This document shows, one piece after another, positions 35,385-45,063 of a stretch of 64,000 bases of DNA. The DNA lies in assembly GCA_938092015.1 (NCBI GenBank), contig CALKOT010000011.1, positions 97,069-161,068 of the forward strand. The letters run 5' to 3'. The stretch comes from an uncultured Paracoccaceae bacterium (GTDB lineage Bacteria; Pseudomonadota; Alphaproteobacteria; Rhodobacterales; Rhodobacteraceae). Both the position numbers and the translations under genes were made by a program. The number at the start of each line of letters is the position of its first letter. Within the stretch, counting starts at the first letter, position 1. The notes under the pieces are model-generated. The model made no database searches. It was not told the DNA's origin and saw only the letters and a program-made list of their open reading frames with translations.

Positions 35385-36572
35385 ATGTCCCAAACATTCG
35401 TCTCTGATATCTCCAGCCGCCTCGACGGCATTCGCGCAGAAGGGCTCTACAAGACTGAGCGTGTGATCGCGACACCTCAGCGTGGGGTGGTATCGTTGGA
35501 AAGCGGCGAGGCCGCGATCAACCTCTGCGCCAACAATTATCTCGGCTTGTCCGACAATGCCGATATCGTCGCGGCGGCGCAGGGCGCGCTGGGTGAGTTT
35601 GGTTTTGGCATGTCTTCTGTGCGCTTCATCTGCGGCACGCAATCACCGCACAAACGGCTTGAGGCGCGGATCGCCGGATTTTTGGGGATGGAAGATGCGA
35701 TCCTCTATTCCTCGTGCTTTGACGCCAACGCCGGGCTGTTTGAAACGTTGCTCGGCGAAGAAGACGCGGTCATCTCAGACGCGCTGAACCACGCTTCGAT
35801 CATCGATGGCGTGCGCCTCTGCAAGGCCAAGCGCTATCGCTACGCGAACAGCGATATGGGGGAATTGGAACAGGCGCTAAAGGCCTCAGCCGATGTGCGC
35901 TATCGCCTGATCGCGACCGACGGCGTGTTTTCGATGGATGGCTATATCGCGAATCTCAGGGCGATTTGTGACCTTGCTGACAAGTACGATGCGATGGTCA
36001 TGGTTGATGACAGCCACGCGGTTGGCTTCATCGGGACAGGCGGGCGCGGAACGCCCGAACATTGCGGCGTGATGGGCCGGGTGGACATCATTACCGGCAC
36101 GCTGGGCAAGGCGCTGGGCGGCGCATCGGGCGGCTATACGGCGGCAAAAGTGGAGGTGGTTGATTGGCTACGCCAGCGGTCGCGGCCCTATCTCTTCTCA
36201 AACTCGCTAGCTCCGATGATCGCAGAGGCGTCGATCACGGTGCTGGATATGCTGGAAAGCCAGTCGGGTCTGCGCGATACGCTCCGCCGCAACACGGCGC
36301 ATTTCCGCCAGCGCATGACGGCGTTGGGATTTGAGATCCTGCCAGGGGAACATCCGATTTCCCCCGTCATGCTGCGCGATCCGCAACTGGCGCAGGACAT
36401 GGTGGCGCGGCTTGCGGAAAAGGGCGTGTTCGTCACCGCCTTTTCCTTTCCGGTTGTTCCACGCGGACAAGACCGCATCCGCACGCAAATGTCCGCCGCC
36501 CATTCCATCGAAGAACTTGACCGAGCCATCGACGCATTCGCCGAAGTTGGCCGAGACCTGAAAGTGATCTAA
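35385..36572 (+). CDS. kbl: Glycine C-acetyltransferase (2-amino-3-ketobutyrate CoA ligase)
   Basis: A 395-residue PLP enzyme of the alpha-oxoamine synthase family. It cleaves 2-amino-3-ketobutyrate with CoA to glycine and acetyl-Co[41 protein letters not shown] and the PLP lysine in [15 protein letters not shown] are all present. GAGGGAGG precedes the ATG. The stop overlaps the tdh ATG (TAATG), the usual kbl-tdh threonine degradation operon. Confidence 0.97.
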   Translation: MSQTFVSDISSRLDGIRAEGLYKTERVIATPQRGVVSLESGEAAINLCANNYLGLSDNADIVAAAQGALGEFGFGMSSVRFICGTQSPHKRLEARIAGFLGMEDAILYSSCFDANAGLFETLLGEEDAVISDALNHASIIDGVRLCKAKRYRYANSDMGELEQALKASADVRYRLIATDGVFSMDGYIANLRAICDLADKYDAMVMVDDSHAVGFIGTGGRGTPEHCGVMGRVDIITGTLGKALGGASGGYTAAKVEVVDWLRQRSRPYLFSNSLAPMIAEASITVLDMLESQSGLRDTLRRNTAHFRQRMTALGFEILPGEHPISPVMLRDPQLAQDMVARLAEKGVFVTAFSFPVVPRGQDRIRTQMSAAHSIEELDRAIDAFAEVGRDLKVI

Positions 36573-37597
36573 TGAAAGCGCTGGTAAAAGCGGAGGCGGG
36601 ACCAGGGTTGGTTCTGCGGGATGAGCCAGAACCGACGGTTGGTCCGTCAGATGTCAAAATCCGTGTAAAAAAGACCGCAATTTGCGGCACTGACGTGCAT
36701 ATCTGGAACTGGGATGAATGGTCGGCAGCGACTGTACCAACGCCGATGATCACGGGGCATGAGTTTTGCGGCGTGATCGAGGAAGTCGGCGCTTCTGTCA
36801 CCAAATACACGCCCGGCCAGCGCGTGTCTGGTGAGGGGCATGTGACCTGTGGCGCCTGCCGGAACTGCCGTGCAGGACGTGGGCATCTCTGCCGCAACAC
36901 GCTTGGCGTCGGCGTTCATCGCCCAGGTTGCTTTGCAGAGTATATGGTGATTCCAGAGGTGAATGTCGTGCCGATCCCGGATGATATTTCGGACGAGATC
37001 GCATCCATTTTCGACCCGTTTGGCAACGCTGTGCATACGGCGCTGTCCTTCGATTTGGTCGGTGAAGACGTTTTGGTCACCGGCGCTGGCCCCATCGGTG
37101 TGATGGGTGCTTTGGTGGCTCAGCGGTCTGGGGCCCGGAAGGTTGTGATCACCGATATCAATGACGAGAAGTTGGAAATCGCCCGCAATCTGGGAGTCGA
37201 ATACTGTGTGAATCCGTCGGAACGTCCGCTTGCTGATGTGATGCCAGAGATTGGCATGACCGAAGGCTTTGATGTCGGATTGGAAATGTCAGGCGCCGCC
37301 CCGGCGATGCGCGACATGATTGAGGTCATGAACAACGGCGGCAAGATCGCGCTTCTGGGCATCGCCCCGGTTGCCTTTGCTGTCGATTGGAACAAGGTCA
37401 TTTTCAAGATGCTGACGATCAAGGGCATCTACGGACGAGAGATTTTTGAAACCTGGTACAAGATGATCGGACTTGTGCAGGGTGGCCTCGATCTGACGCC
37501 ATTAATCACCCACCGCCTGCCAGCGGCTGAGTTCGGCCATGGCTTTGAGCTGATGCGCCAAGGCGCTTGCGGCAAGGTTTTGCTGGATTGGGAATAA
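36572..37597 (+). CDS. tdh: L-threonine 3-dehydrogenase
   Basis: A 341-residue zinc-dependent medium-chain dehydrogenase. Catalytic zinc ligands are in [13 protein letters not shown] and [12 protein letters not shown]; the structural zinc cysteines are [15 protein letters not shown]. The NAD loop is [20 protein letters not shown]. It makes 2-amino-3-ketobutyrate for Kbl, whose gene overlaps its start. Together they convert threonine to glycine and acetyl-CoA. Confidence 0.97.
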   Translation: MKALVKAEAGPGLVLRDEPEPTVGPSDVKIRVKKTAICGTDVHIWNWDEWSAATVPTPMITGHEFCGVIEEVGASVTKYTPGQRVSGEGHVTCGACRNCRAGRGHLCRNTLGVGVHRPGCFAEYMVIPEVNVVPIPDDISDEIASIFDPFGNAVHTALSFDLVGEDVLVTGAGPIGVMGALVAQRSGARKVVITDINDEKLEIARNLGVEYCVNPSERPLADVMPEIGMTEGFDVGLEMSGAAPAMRDMIEVMNNGGKIALLGIAPVAFAVDWNKVIFKMLTIKGIYGREIFETWYKMIGLVQGGLDLTPLITHRLPAAEFGHGFELMRQGACGKVLLDWE

Positions 37598-37690
37598 TCC
37601 GCGCGAAATTGTGATCTTTTCGAGGCGCGTATTGCATGGCCTCAACTCATGCCCATCTGCGTCACGCAAACGAATGATGGATAGAAAAGA

Positions 37691-38071
37691 ATGAATAAGA
37701 TCGCACTTCCCGCCGCCGCCGTCGCCTTTCTTCTCGCCTTTGGCTTGCCTGTGCAGCCACAATCGGTTTCTGGCCCTATGGCGATCATTTCCGCGTCTGC
37801 GGCACATGCTGATTGCGCTGACCGGGTTGAGAGGCGTGAGGACATCCGCGAACACCGTAAGAAAGAAGCGCGAAAGGATCGCCGGCAAACCCGCCGGATC
37901 GTTCGTCGCACGATGCGAAGAATTGATCGCAATGACTGGTATGTCGCGAGCTTGCCTGGCGTCTGCGTAATCGAGATGGTCAGTGGAATTGATTTTTATC
38001 GTTGTGGCGGCAAGTACTATGAACCGGTTCTGTTAGACGGTCGCAAAGTCTACGTGATTGTTACGCTCTAG
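37691..38071 (+). CDS. Exported small basic protein of unknown function
   Basis: 126 residues with a signal peptide (about 1-40, ending ASAAHA), then a strongly basic helical stretch (REDIREHRKKEARKDRRQ and on) and a C-terminal beta segment VSGIDFYRCGGKYYEPVLLD. That tail resembles the short ..G..YY..G.YY.. pattern of envelope proteins such as DUF6515. Two Cys remain in the mature part. Its stop overlaps the convergent oxidase gene's stop within TCTAGA. Confidence 0.7.
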   Translation: MNKIALPAAAVAFLLAFGLPVQPQSVSGPMAIISASAAHADCADRVERREDIREHRKKEARKDRRQTRRIVRRTMRRIDRNDWYVASLPGVCVIEMVSGIDFYRCGGKYYEPVLLDGRKVYVIVTL

Positions 38072-39105
38072 AAAGACGCTTCAGGCCGGAACCCGGGTGG
38101 GATGGCGTTTGATCCATCCAGGACCAGATCAGCCATGACCTGTCCGACCCGGGGCGCCATGCCAAAACCAATTTTGAAGCCCCCATTCGCGATAAACTGC
38201 CCATCGTGAATGGGGTGGATACCCAACATCGGCGTGCGTTTTCGGGTGCGAGGACGCAAACCGGCCCAACGCTCTACTACCTCGGCGCCTAAAAGGGCTG
38301 GTACAGCTTTTTTTGCCCTGGCGATGATCTCATCCAACTGAACGTCAGTTGAGTTGGGGTCAGCAAACTCACGTTCTGAAGTTGAACCTACGGCAGTTGT
38401 TCCATCTTCGTGTGGAATGATGTGGATGGTATCAGCGAAAATCTGAGGCATATCTGGTGCGCTGAAATTTAACAGAGCGCTTTGTCCTTTTACGCCCATA
38501 CCAACAGCTTTGTTCTGATCAGTATTCAATTCCTCCAACCCGGCGACGCCAGTGGCATGAATGACTTTCCCTTCATGGGCGCCCTCCAAATCAATCTGCC
38601 CCCCTTTTGCGACGATCGCGGCGGCCAAGGCAGAGCAGGCCCGGCGTGGATGAACGCGGGCAGAGAGTGTGTCGTGAATTAGTAGACCTGTTGGGGTGAG
38701 CGGGGCCAAAGCAGCTTCACCTGCTTCAATTACGTGCCATGCCGCTTCGCCCCTCCACAGGGTTTGGGCGGTTTCGATGCGGGCGCGGGCCAGTGACATC
38801 GACCAGTCATCTTCGATTGGCTGAAGGCGGCCCAGACGGGCGTATCCGGGTGAAATGCCCGATACTTCAGCGATTTCAGCCCATAACCCCTTTGCCATCA
38901 GAAGGCTTTCCAGCTGGAACGTTTTCTTGTCGTTCCAGTTATCAGGCGTATGCGGGGCAAGCGCACCTACGATCCCACCTGATGCGCCGGCGCCAGGGCC
39001 GCTCGGATCGATGATCCGAACGCTTGCGCCTTTTTTCAGGCACGACCACGCAATAGAGAGCCCGAATATTCCAGCGCCCAAGATGGTCACGTCTGTCATT
39101 GCCAA
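38068..39105 (-). CDS. FAD-dependent DAO-family oxidoreductase (candidate MnmC oxidase-domain partner)
   Basis: A 345-residue glycine/D-amino-acid-oxidase-fold protein. The FAD loop is VTILGAGIFGLSIAW, followed by GASGGIVGALAPH. WAGLRPRTRKRTPMLGIHP and NGGFKIGFGMAPRVGQ near the C-terminus match the family. It is divergent from mnmD, with about 60 nt between starts. In E. coli the two activities are fused in MnmC: the oxidase removes the carboxymethyl group from cmnm5U34 and the methylase then acts. A role as the stand-alone oxidase is inference from that pairing. Confidence 0.75.
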   Translation of the reverse strand: MAMTDVTILGAGIFGLSIAWSCLKKGASVRIIDPSGPGAGASGGIVGALAPHTPDNWNDKKTFQLESLLMAKGLWAEIAEVSGISPGYARLGRLQPIEDDWSMSLARARIETAQTLWRGEAAWHVIEAGEAALAPLTPTGLLIHDTLSARVHPRRACSALAAAIVAKGGQIDLEGAHEGKVIHATGVAGLEELNTDQNKAVGMGVKGQSALLNFSAPDMPQIFADTIHIIPHEDGTTAVGSTSEREFADPNSTDVQLDEIIARAKKAVPALLGAEVVERWAGLRPRTRKRTPMLGIHPIHDGQFIANGGFKIGFGMAPRVGQVMADLVLDGSNAIPPGFRPEASF

Positions 39106-39164
39106 TCCCTCAGGCTCACTGCACAGTTATTGAAGCCATGTAACATGACGGCTTGGAACGCGCG

Positions 39165-39836
39165 ATGCAGGATCAGCAAGCGGAACTGGATTGGGGCGAA
39201 GGTGATGCGCCGGTATCGGTCCAGTTCGACGATCCCTATTTCTGCATGGAAAATGGTCTGGCCGAAACCAACCACGTGTTTCTCGCTGGCAACGACCTGC
39301 CGGGGCGGTTTCATGACGGATTCCATGTGGCGGAACTTGGCTTTGGGTCCGGTTTGAACCTATTGGCGACGCTGAAAGCGTGGCGCGAAGCGGGCGCAGT
39401 AGGCATTCTGCACTACACATCGTTTGAGGCATATCCAATGCGCGCCGGTGATATGATCCGTGCTTTGGCCGCCTTCCGCGAACTTGATGAAATAGCCGAT
39501 GAGCTATCGACGTTTTGGCAAGCAGGTACGACATCATTTTCACTGCCCAACCTTCAGTTCACTCTGATTGAAGGCGACGCTCGCCGAACTTTGCCGAAGT
39601 GGGCGGGTTTAGCCGACGCTTGGTTTCTGGATGGGTTCTCCCCTGCAAAAAATCCCGAATTGTGGGAAGCCTCCCTGATGGCAGAAGTCGGTGCACATAC
39701 TGCCGCAAGCGGTACAGTAGCGACCTATACCGCCGCGGGATTTGTCCGGCGTGGGCTCAGTGTGGCTGGATTTGAAGTCACTCGAATTTCAGGCTTTGGA
39801 CGAAAACGCCATATGACCATCGGACGGATGGGATGA
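39165..39836 (+). CDS. mnmD: tRNA 5-methylaminomethyl-2-thiouridine methyltransferase (MnmD)
   Basis: A 223-residue SAM-dependent methyltransferase without the oxidase domain of MnmC. QAELDWGEGDAPVS then FDDPYFCMENGLAETNHVFL is the characteristic opening. VAELGFGSGLNLLATL is the SAM motif, ADAWFLDGFSPAKNPELW the catalytic block, and ATYTAAGFVRRGL the end motif. The ATG chosen matches the family N-terminus; a TTG lies four codons upstream. The MFS gene overlaps its stop. Confidence 0.92.
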   Translation: MQDQQAELDWGEGDAPVSVQFDDPYFCMENGLAETNHVFLAGNDLPGRFHDGFHVAELGFGSGLNLLATLKAWREAGAVGILHYTSFEAYPMRAGDMIRALAAFRELDEIADELSTFWQAGTTSFSLPNLQFTLIEGDARRTLPKWAGLADAWFLDGFSPAKNPELWEASLMAEVGAHTAASGTVATYTAAGFVRRGLSVAGFEVTRISGFGRKRHMTIGRMG

Positions 39837-40975
39837 GTAGGGGCGTTCTGGTATTGGTGGCGACATCGGTCCTTGCCGCTGTGCTGGGGTCAGTACACGC
39901 ATTCTCAGTGTTCCTGGCGCCTTTAGAAGCAGTTTTTGATGCATCTCGTGCGCTTGTCAGCCTTACCTATTCCTTGGCGCTTGTAGCGCTGACCGTCGCC
40001 GTTCTTCTTGGCCATCGGTTTTACGCACGGTGGCGACCTGGCGCTTTCGTAGCGCTGATTTCTCTGATTGCTGCTATGGGTGCGCTGGTCGCTGCATTCG
40101 CACCTTCGCTATCCATCGTCTGGATCGGCTACGGTATTCTATTTGGTGGCGCCAACGGTCTTGGCTACGGATTCGGCATGCAAATTGCGGCGCAGGCCAA
40201 TCGCGGGCGCGAGGGGCTGGCGATGGGGATTGTAACCGCGGCATACGCTGCGGGTGCTGCGATCTCTCCGCCGTTATATGCCAGCGCACTTTCTTGGGGC
40301 GGGTATCAACCAGCGATGATCGGACTGTCAGTGGCTTTGATCATAATGGGCGGCGTCAGTGCAGTGATCCTATCCGCCTCTGGCGTCAGGTATCAGGCGC
40401 AACCGTCGCAAACCAGCGCTTCAGGACCAAACACAAGCGCTTTGGTCCTTTTGTGGCTGGGCTATGGATCAGGTGTTGCGGGTGGCTTGATGGTGATCGG
40501 CCATGCAGCGGGTATTGTTAGCGTGGTGGGTGCGATAGGTGCAAACTGGGTCGCGCCGGCCATCATTGCGATATGCAATCTGGCGGGCAGCTTGATCGCA
40601 GGGCGCCTGATTGATCGGCTTCCGCCGACGCGCTTGCTTGTCGGGCTGCCGCTTATCTCAGCTGCATCCCTTTTCCTCATCACCAGCACTGCCAAAACAA
40701 GCATGATCATGGTTGGCCTCGGCGTCGTCGGGTTCGCATACGGCGGCGTCATCGCGGCCTATCCCGCTGCGATCTCAAAATTGTTTGGCCTTCTGTCAGG
40801 CCCCCGCATCTATGGTCTTGTCTTCACCGCATGGGGAACGGCAGGCCTAGCTGCGCCATGGTTCGCAGGCTTTCTCTACGACCTTAGTGGAACCTACGGC
40901 ATGGCGCTGACGACTGCGGCGGCGCTGAGCGCTGCTTCTTCTTTGACCATCGCGTTGTTCTTCCTGCGCAGCTAA
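39833..40975 (+). CDS. MFS transporter
   Basis: A 380-residue, 12-segment major facilitator protein. The region FYARWRPGAFVAL between segments 2 and 3 and IAGRLIDRLPPTRLL between 8 and 9 fit MFS inner loops. YGFGMQIAAQANRGREGLAMGI resembles the OFA (oxalate/formate-like) group. It overlaps mnmD by 4 nt. The substrate is unknown. Confidence 0.85.
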   Translation: MSRGVLVLVATSVLAAVLGSVHAFSVFLAPLEAVFDASRALVSLTYSLALVALTVAVLLGHRFYARWRPGAFVALISLIAAMGALVAAFAPSLSIVWIGYGILFGGANGLGYGFGMQIAAQANRGREGLAMGIVTAAYAAGAAISPPLYASALSWGGYQPAMIGLSVALIIMGGVSAVILSASGVRYQAQPSQTSASGPNTSALVLLWLGYGSGVAGGLMVIGHAAGIVSVVGAIGANWVAPAIIAICNLAGSLIAGRLIDRLPPTRLLVGLPLISAASLFLITSTAKTSMIMVGLGVVGFAYGGVIAAYPAAISKLFGLLSGPRIYGLVFTAWGTAGLAAPWFAGFLYDLSGTYGMALTTAAALSAASSLTIALFFLRS

Positions 40976-41162
40976 CGATCAGTGTCTGCTACCGTCGTAC
41001 AAAGGCCCTGACTGATCCTGCAAACATCAAATTCCAACTGAGGAATCGGCGACGCTAGTCGCTGGGCGATCTGATGCACCAAAATGATCGGCCCGGAGAT
41101 GGTCAAAGGGCGGGCCGAACCGATGCTTGTGTGTGGGGGGGGGGCTTCTCCAAGTCTGAAAG

Positions 41163-42476
41163 CTATTCCAGCCCTTCAGGGCGACCAACTACGACGATGG
41201 CCAAATCGTCAGGCCTGAGGATACGGGCGGCAACGCGTTTGATGTCGTCCAACGTTACAGCTTCAACCAGCGAATTTCGTGTTTCGGTGTAGTCAATCGG
41301 CAGGCCCGCCGCCTGAACGCCCACAAGAATGTTGGCAATCTTGGAATTGCTGTCAAAGCGCAATGCGTAGGCACCGGTAAGATACCTTTTAGCGTTACCC
41401 AGTTCTTCGACTGTCACGCCTTGTTCCGCCATCTTCCGCCATTCATCCCTGATGACAGCGATGCTATCTTTCATCGAAGCATTGGCCGTTGCTACGCCGC
41501 CAGCATAAAGCCCGGCGCGATCGCGCGGTGACAGATAGGAATACACTGAATAGCTAAGGCCGCGTTTTTCCCTGACTTCGACCGTCAGGCGCGAAGCAAA
41601 GCCGCCGCCGCCAAGGATATAGTTCAATACGTAAGCAGGAATGAAGTCAGGATCATCACGCAAGATGCCAGCATGGCCAAACACAGCGACGGATTGTGGC
41701 ACGTCGAGGTCAATGACTGTCACGCCGGCTGGTGCGGAAAACCTTGTCATTGGCAGTTCTTCGACAGGCTCATCGCGCAGGTCGCCAAGAAGGCGATCGA
41801 GAAGCGGGGCAAGTTCAGCCGCTGTGATGTCGCCGACGACACCGATATGGGCGCCGCCTACGTTCAGCAGAGTTTCGCGTGCGGACTTAAGATCTTCGAC
41901 CGTTAGGCCCGTGACGCTCTCAACTGTGCCTTCAGAGGGGCGGCCATAGGGGTCGCCTGCAAAGCCCATCTCGTTGAACGCTTTTCCGGCGATAGAGTTC
42001 GGGTCAGTTTCCGATGATTTGATGGATGAAATTATCTGGGCTTTTACCCGCGCAACCGGCTCTTCATCAAAGCGGGGATGCATGATTGCCAAACGCATCA
42101 GATCGACGGTTTGGTCTAGATTTTCAGTCAGGGACCTAAGCGACAAAGACACGTTTTCACGGCCTGAGCCAAAGCCAAGACGTGCTGCGATTTCGTCGGC
42201 GCGTTGGGCAAAGCCGACAGCGTCAAGATCACCTGCGCCTTCTTCCAAAAGCCCCATCATCAGGTTGGCGACGCCTTCCTTGCCTTCGGGGTCAAGCACA
42301 GACCCGCCATCAAATGACACTTCGATAGCAACAATAGGAATGGCATGCTCTTCGACCAGCCACGCCTCAATCCCGCCGGGGCTGATAACACGCTGGATCT
42401 TGTTGGCGGCGGTCGCAACAATAGGCGCGAATGCTGTGGAGGCGGCGATCAGGACGGCGAATGCTAAGCGGATCAT
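41163..42476 (-). CDS. M16-family peptidase-like protein, probable non-catalytic subunit
   Basis: A 437-residue exported M16 protein. Signal peptide residues 1-23. The position equivalent to HxxEH reads NLMMGLLEEG, so the zinc site is absent. The R/Y pair region near the C-terminus is kept (SYSVYSYLSP, RFDSNSKIANIL). It starts on the last base of the catalytic partner's stop codon, and the two probably form a heterodimer in the periplasm, as PqqL-like and mitochondrial processing peptidase pairs do. Confidence 0.88.
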   Translation of the reverse strand: MIRLAFAVLIAASTAFAPIVATAANKIQRVISPGGIEAWLVEEHAIPIVAIEVSFDGGSVLDPEGKEGVANLMMGLLEEGAGDLDAVGFAQRADEIAARLGFGSGRENVSLSLRSLTENLDQTVDLMRLAIMHPRFDEEPVARVKAQIISSIKSSETDPNSIAGKAFNEMGFAGDPYGRPSEGTVESVTGLTVEDLKSARETLLNVGGAHIGVVGDITAAELAPLLDRLLGDLRDEPVEELPMTRFSAPAGVTVIDLDVPQSVAVFGHAGILRDDPDFIPAYVLNYILGGGGFASRLTVEVREKRGLSYSVYSYLSPRDRAGLYAGGVATANASMKDSIAVIRDEWRKMAEQGVTVEELGNAKRYLTGAYALRFDSNSKIANILVGVQAAGLPIDYTETRNSLVEAVTLDDIKRVAARILRPDDLAIVVVGRPEGLE

Positions 42477-43825
42477 CAGTTAGCCTCCTTTTCTTTTTCC
42501 ATAAGCCAGCCGGTGACTGACGCCTCAAGCCGGATATTTTCTGCGGCGGCATTCATAACGGCGTCTGGCGTCACTTCGGTCAGCGTGTCGACCCATGACT
42601 GAATGCGTTCAATTGTCAGGCCAGCGGTCAAGCCAGCGCCATAGCGGCGCGCCAACCCAGATTGGCTGTCCTGCGCATAAATCTCTGATGCGCGGATGAC
42701 GGTTTTCGCGCGATTCAGTTCATCTTCTGTGGGTCCGTTTGCAATCAGATCGGCCATCACCTTGTCCAGCTCAGCCTCAACCGTTTCCAGCGAAACGCCG
42801 GGGGCGGGCACGCCATAAATGCCGAACATGCCGTCATCGTAGCTGCTGCTTCGATAGAAGGCGCCGACATTGATGGTGATGCGCTGCTTCTGGGTCAGCT
42901 CTTTGGACAGCCGAGACGTCACGCCGCCGCCGCCAAGCACCTGACTGAACATCGACAGTGCAGCTGCGGTTTCGTCACCACCGGTGCGACGGGATGGAAC
43001 CAGATAGCGGCGAATTACATAGGGCTGCCGAACGCGTTCATCCGACATTTGCATCCGACGTGCAGCGCGATGAGGCGGCTCTGTTGGGCGGACGCGTTCC
43101 TTGATGCCTGCGGCAGGGATCGGACCATAGTGAATCTCGGCAAGGCGTTTCACTTCATCTGCCGCCACATCGCCCGCAACAACGAGGATGGCGTTGTCGG
43201 GCGCATAATGATCGGCATAGAAATCGAGGGCGTCCTGCATGGTCAGGCCTTCAATCTCTGACTTCCAGCCGACAATTGGGATACCGTAAGGGTGGTTCAG
43301 ATACAGCGCGGCGTCCATCTGTTCGTTGAACAAGGCGCCTGGATCGTTCTCCGTGCGCTGGTTACGCTCTTCCAGCACCACGTCCCGTTCTGGCCGTGCG
43401 ACTGCTTCGGTGAGACGAAGGTCGACCATGCGGTCAGCCTCCATCTTCATTACAAGGTCGAGGCGGTCAGATGCGATGGACTGGTAGTAGCCGGTGTAGT
43501 CAACGGAAGTGAACGCGTTATCCTGGCCACCATTTTCTGCGATGATCTTAGAAAAGGCGCCTTCGGGGATCTCATCGGTACCTTTAAACATTAAATGCTC
43601 AAGGTAGTGCGCGATGCCTGACTTGCCCTGTGGCTCGTCCGCAGCACCGACATTGTACCAGACCATGTGAGTGACAACCGGCGCACGGTTGTCTTCGATC
43701 ACCACGCCCTGCATTCCGTTTTCCAACGTAAAGCTGGTGACTTTGGGCGCGGCTGTGGCTGTTTCGGTCATTAGACCAAAAACCAGACTGGTGACTATGG
43801 CCGGGAAGAGGGCGCGGAAAAACAT
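42476..43825 (-). CDS. M16-family zinc peptidase, catalytic subunit
   Basis: A 449-residue peptidase with signal peptide (residues 1-25). The inverted zinc motif HYLEHLMFKGT (HxxEH) is near residue 68, and the third ligand Glu falls in EADRMVDLRLTEAVARPERDVVLEERNQR in outline. The active-site R/Y region RITINVGAFYRSS is present. The following gene encodes a partner lacking the zinc site. Likely a periplasmic peptide-degrading enzyme. Confidence 0.93.
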   Translation of the reverse strand: MFFRALFPAIVTSLVFGLMTETATAAPKVTSFTLENGMQGVVIEDNRAPVVTHMVWYNVGAADEPQGKSGIAHYLEHLMFKGTDEIPEGAFSKIIAENGGQDNAFTSVDYTGYYQSIASDRLDLVMKMEADRMVDLRLTEAVARPERDVVLEERNQRTENDPGALFNEQMDAALYLNHPYGIPIVGWKSEIEGLTMQDALDFYADHYAPDNAILVVAGDVAADEVKRLAEIHYGPIPAAGIKERVRPTEPPHRAARRMQMSDERVRQPYVIRRYLVPSRRTGGDETAAALSMFSQVLGGGGVTSRLSKELTQKQRITINVGAFYRSSSYDDGMFGIYGVPAPGVSLETVEAELDKVMADLIANGPTEDELNRAKTVIRASEIYAQDSQSGLARRYGAGLTAGLTIERIQSWVDTLTEVTPDAVMNAAAENIRLEASVTGWLMEKEKEAN

Positions 43826-43938
43826 TGGCGGCTCCGGTTCGCTCAGACGCCGGACTATCCGGCAGTTGAAGGTAAAGGTGAACTAGGCGCGGCGCTGGGT
43901 CAGCGCCCGCCTTATCACGGTATTGTCATGCATTCGGA

Positions 43939-44505
43939 TTAGTTACTGAAAGAGACGCCAAAGCCGCGTTCGCTGGCCGGTTTCGGCGGGGCGGATGGTG
44001 TGAGGTACCCCTGATTCCGCAACGCTTCGGTTTCTTCAACCGAATTCAGGTCTTCTGAAGCATCGCCGAGACGCGATGGGATGCGATAGCCAAACAGCGA
44101 CGTCAGACCGTAGTTTTCGTTGATCTCCGGTCCTTCCTCTTCCGCGAGGATGTCACGGACAACGCTATTATCGCCATCTGCGTTGGCGCCGCTAAGCAGC
44201 ACCTTTTCGCCACCAGAAGCTGCGCTGAGGCGAACTGGTTCGGGCCTCTGAAAAAGGGCTGTATGGGCGTCCGAGGCAGGATCAACTTCGACTCGGCTTG
44301 GCGCACCTGGTCGAGGACGAGGCAGATCGAAGGTTGGAGGCACCTCAATTGGCGCCCGGGCAATGATCAGAAATTCATCAGGTGCGCCCTGTGCGACGCC
44401 CAGTTGCTCGCGCAGTGTGCCGCCCCGTTTACTGTCGAGCGAACATGCTGCTATCGCCACAGTCGCTGCGACCAATGTCGCGGTGGTCAGAAAACGGGTT
44501 TTCAT
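43939..44505 (-). CDS. DUF3035 lipoprotein
   Basis: A 188-residue lipoprotein: hydrophobic leader with lipobox VAIAAC (Cys21), then TLREQLGVAQGAPDEFLIIARAPIEVPPTFDLP in outline, the DUF3035 core. The remainder is Pro/acidic and low-complexity. It follows lspA, the enzyme that matures lipoproteins, by about 60 nt on the same strand, a common Rhodobacterales order. Related proteins are linked to outer-membrane assembly; its own role is unproven. Confidence 0.88.
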   Translation of the reverse strand: MKTRFLTTATLVAATVAIAACSLDSKRGGTLREQLGVAQGAPDEFLIIARAPIEVPPTFDLPRPRPGAPSRVEVDPASDAHTALFQRPEPVRLSAASGGEKVLLSGANADGDNSVVRDILAEEEGPEINENYGLTSLFGYRIPSRLGDASEDLNSVEETEALRNQGYLTPSAPPKPASERGFGVSFSN

Positions 44506-44568
44506 GGCTGATCCTCTCGGCCCGGATGGTCGCGCGCAATATGCCTCGGAGTATACAAAAGCGCAATG

Positions 44569-45060
44569 TCAGGTGTCGTCGCCAGCGTTGGTGGGGTCTT
44601 CTTTCTTTTCACCGCTCATCACGATCAGCAGCGCTGCACCTGCAAAGATCGCTATATCTGCGACGTTGAAGACAAACGGATTATTGATCCCGCAGCAGCT
44701 CATGTTCAGAAAATCAGCGACAGCGCCATACCGAATGCGGTCGATTACGTTTCCGATCGCGCCGCCAATGACAAAGCCTGCGCCGATCGAAAACCAGAAC
44801 TCCTGCCGTTTGGCCGCCCAAATGATGACGGCGACAGAGATTACCAATGAAACGGCCATCAGCGCCCATCTGACCCAGTCAGCGCCCGATGCGCCGAGGC
44901 CAAAGTTGATGCCACGGTTCCAGGCCATGATGAAATTCAAATAGGGCGGATAGACGTCGATCCGCCCAGTTTCAATTAGGTTCAGTGCGTGAACGACATA
45001 GTATTTGCTGCCCTGATCAAGGATCAGGATCAGCGCTGAAACGATAGCCAGCACCCGCAT
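44569..45060 (-). CDS. lspA: Prolipoprotein signal peptidase (signal peptidase II)
   Basis: A 163-residue inner-membrane aspartic peptidase with four membrane segments. The start ALILILDQGSKYYV is family-typical. The catalytic aspartates lie in GNVIDRIRYGAVADF and FNVADIAIFAG. It removes the signal peptide from diacylglyceryl-modified prolipoproteins. The gene starts 3 nt past the hslU stop. Confidence 0.97.
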   Translation of the reverse strand: MRVLAIVSALILILDQGSKYYVVHALNLIETGRIDVYPPYLNFIMAWNRGINFGLGASGADWVRWALMAVSLVISVAVIIWAAKRQEFWFSIGAGFVIGGAIGNVIDRIRYGAVADFLNMSCCGINNPFVFNVADIAIFAGAALLIVMSGEKKEDPTNAGDDT

Positions 45061-45063
45061 GGG

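Noticed and set aside
41130..41150. G run near 41140 as a functional G-rich element
   Set aside because: A single homopolymeric run between convergent genes without a second G tract; a quadruplex or regulatory role has no support.
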